A program made the position numbers and the translations under genes. Of a stretch of DNA of 64,000 nt, positions 62,755 to 64,000 are shown piece by piece. The first letter of the stretch is position 1, and each line of letters opens with the position of its first letter. This stretch comes from Ptychodera flava (lineage: Eukaryota > Hemichordata > Enteropneusta > Ptychoderidae): assembly GCF_041260155.1 (NCBI RefSeq), contig NC_091946.1, forward strand, positions 21,120,353 through 21,184,352. Direction: 5' to 3'. Under the pieces are notes generated by a model that worked only from the letters and a program-made list of their open reading frames with translations, had not been told where the DNA came from and ran no database searches.

Positions 62755-64000
62755 CCGAGGCTAGAGGGGCGTCTACGTGCACCTCCCCCCTCACCCCACA
62801 GGATAACAAACCTGTAATTTTCAGAAGCCTCAGAAGCCTTGGATCCCTAGAATAAGAAATGGGATTTTAACAGACAAAATATAGGGACTCAATAGCTGTT
62901 ACGGTCATATTTTGAAGGGTACCACAAAATCACGATTTTGTGACCCACGTGGATTTTTGTCAAACCTGTCTTCTTGTACGTGATCTGCTTAGCTTACTGT
63001 TAACATGACCTAGGTATGGGGTATCATTAGAAAGGTAATTCATTCTTCTTGAAAATGGTATATAGCAATATGCAATATCTTCTATAGTTTTCATGAAATA
63101 GGGCCATAATTTACCCCATACCCCAAAGTTTATGTCACAAATTACTGTCAAAACTAATCTAAATTCCACCAATTATTTACCTATACATAATACAAAAGGC
63201 AATACTGTGTATTAACTTTGTCTTATTTGCTACAGGTACATGTTAGAAACTTGGAATAAACTTTTAACAGAAAAAATATTGGGATCCTGTAGCTGTAACA
63301 GTCATATTTTGAAGGGTACCGAAAAATCACAGTATTACTGACTCGCATTCGTTTTGTTAAACCTTTCTTCTTGTAAGTCTTCTGCTGAGCTTATTTTGAA
63401 CATAACGAGGCCAATGGGGTACCATTAGAAAGTTAATTAACTCTTCTTTAAAATGATATGTTGCAATATGCAATATCTTCGATAGTTTTCATGAAATAAG
63501 ATCAAAACTTACCCTATACCCCAACGTTTTATGTCGCAAATTACTATCAAAACTAATCTCAAATTCTACCAATTATTTTCCTAGACACATTACAAAAGGC
63601 AATTCTTTGTATAAAATATATTTTATTTGGTACAGGGACATGTCAAAATATGAGTTAGACTTTAAGAGACAAAATATTGGTATTGAATGACTGTTACTGG
63701 CATGTTTTGAAGGGTACCGTGAAGTCAGAGTATTACCGACTCGCATATGTTTTTGTTAAATGTGTCGTCTTGTAAGTTTTCTGCTGAGCTTACTTTTTAC
63801 CATAGTCTAGATTATGGGCTGCCATTGGAAAGACAATTTATTTGGCTTTAAAATGACATATTGCAATATGCAATATCTTCTATAGTTTTCATGAAATAGG
63901 ACCAAACCTTACCCCATACCCCAAAGTTTTATGTCACAAATTACTGTCAAAACTAATCTTAAATTCTACCAATTATTTACCTAGACATTATACAAAGGGC
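62755..64000. repeat. Tandem array B, period 397 bp, runs off window
   Basis: Marker TTTTGAAGGGTACC at 62911, 63309 and 63706 (398 and 397 bp apart), with TATGCAATATCTTC and TTACCCCATACCCCAAAGTT in each unit. No coding potential. At least three units are visible. Confidence 0.93.

Overview
The window is metazoan nuclear DNA: intron-split genes with GT-AG junctions, LINE and Penelope-type reverse transcriptase relics, many MITEs, satellites and long microsatellites, at a low G+C content judged by eye. The two recognisable host genes, an RHBDD1-type rhomboid protease and an ectodysplasin-like (EDA-like) TNF ligand, together with the repeat load, suggest a marine invertebrate, possibly a non-vertebrate deuterostome. 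The species cannot be fixed from the sequence.

Layout. 1-10.5 kb is gene-poor and holds microsatellites and a 5'-truncated CR1/L2/Jockey-like LINE (3.7-5.9 kb) with a TTAA-flanked MITE inside it. 10.58-14.63 kb (minus) is a complete four-exon RHBDD1-like gene with rhomboid catalytic Ser and His, a ubiquitin-interacting motif and a C-terminal p97/VCP-binding motif. 15-18.4 kb has a second decayed LINE and two more TTAA MITEs. 19.0-37 kb holds EDA-like copy 1 (plus strand): cytoplasmic tail and transmembrane segment, furin site, Gly-X-Y collagen exons, then a TNF domain. 37-47 kb is a stack of nested elements, including a 3.7 kb TIR transposon that contains a 1.25 kb near-palindromic foldback. 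48.1-60.4 kb is a diverged second copy of the 5' half of the EDA-like locus (exons 1-4). Its upstream part was invaded by two related 3.3-3.8 kb TIR elements only 22 bp apart. Two satellite-like arrays (periods about 370-380 and about 397 bp) fill 61.7-64 kb and run off the window.

Most interesting signal. The EDA-like TNF domain appears built for combinatorial splicing. There are two homologous, phase-matched versions of the exon encoding the start of the TNF domain (8a and 8b), separated by a 66-nt intron. There are also two homologous 231-nt terminal exons (10a and 10b), each with its own stop. Both terminal exons join exon 9 after Tyr-Ser-Gln, the position at which vertebrate EDA makes its A1/A2 two-residue receptor-specificity switch. 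The exon 9 donor is followed six bases later by a second possible donor that would add Val-Lys, matching that switch.

In copy 1 a 4.3 kb TIR element sits inside coding exon 1. The second copy provides an empty-site reference for this insertion, and copy 1 does the same for the elements in copy 2. Whether copy 2 has its own collagen and TNF exons lies beyond the right edge. An assembly-retained haplotype is an alternative explanation for the duplication.
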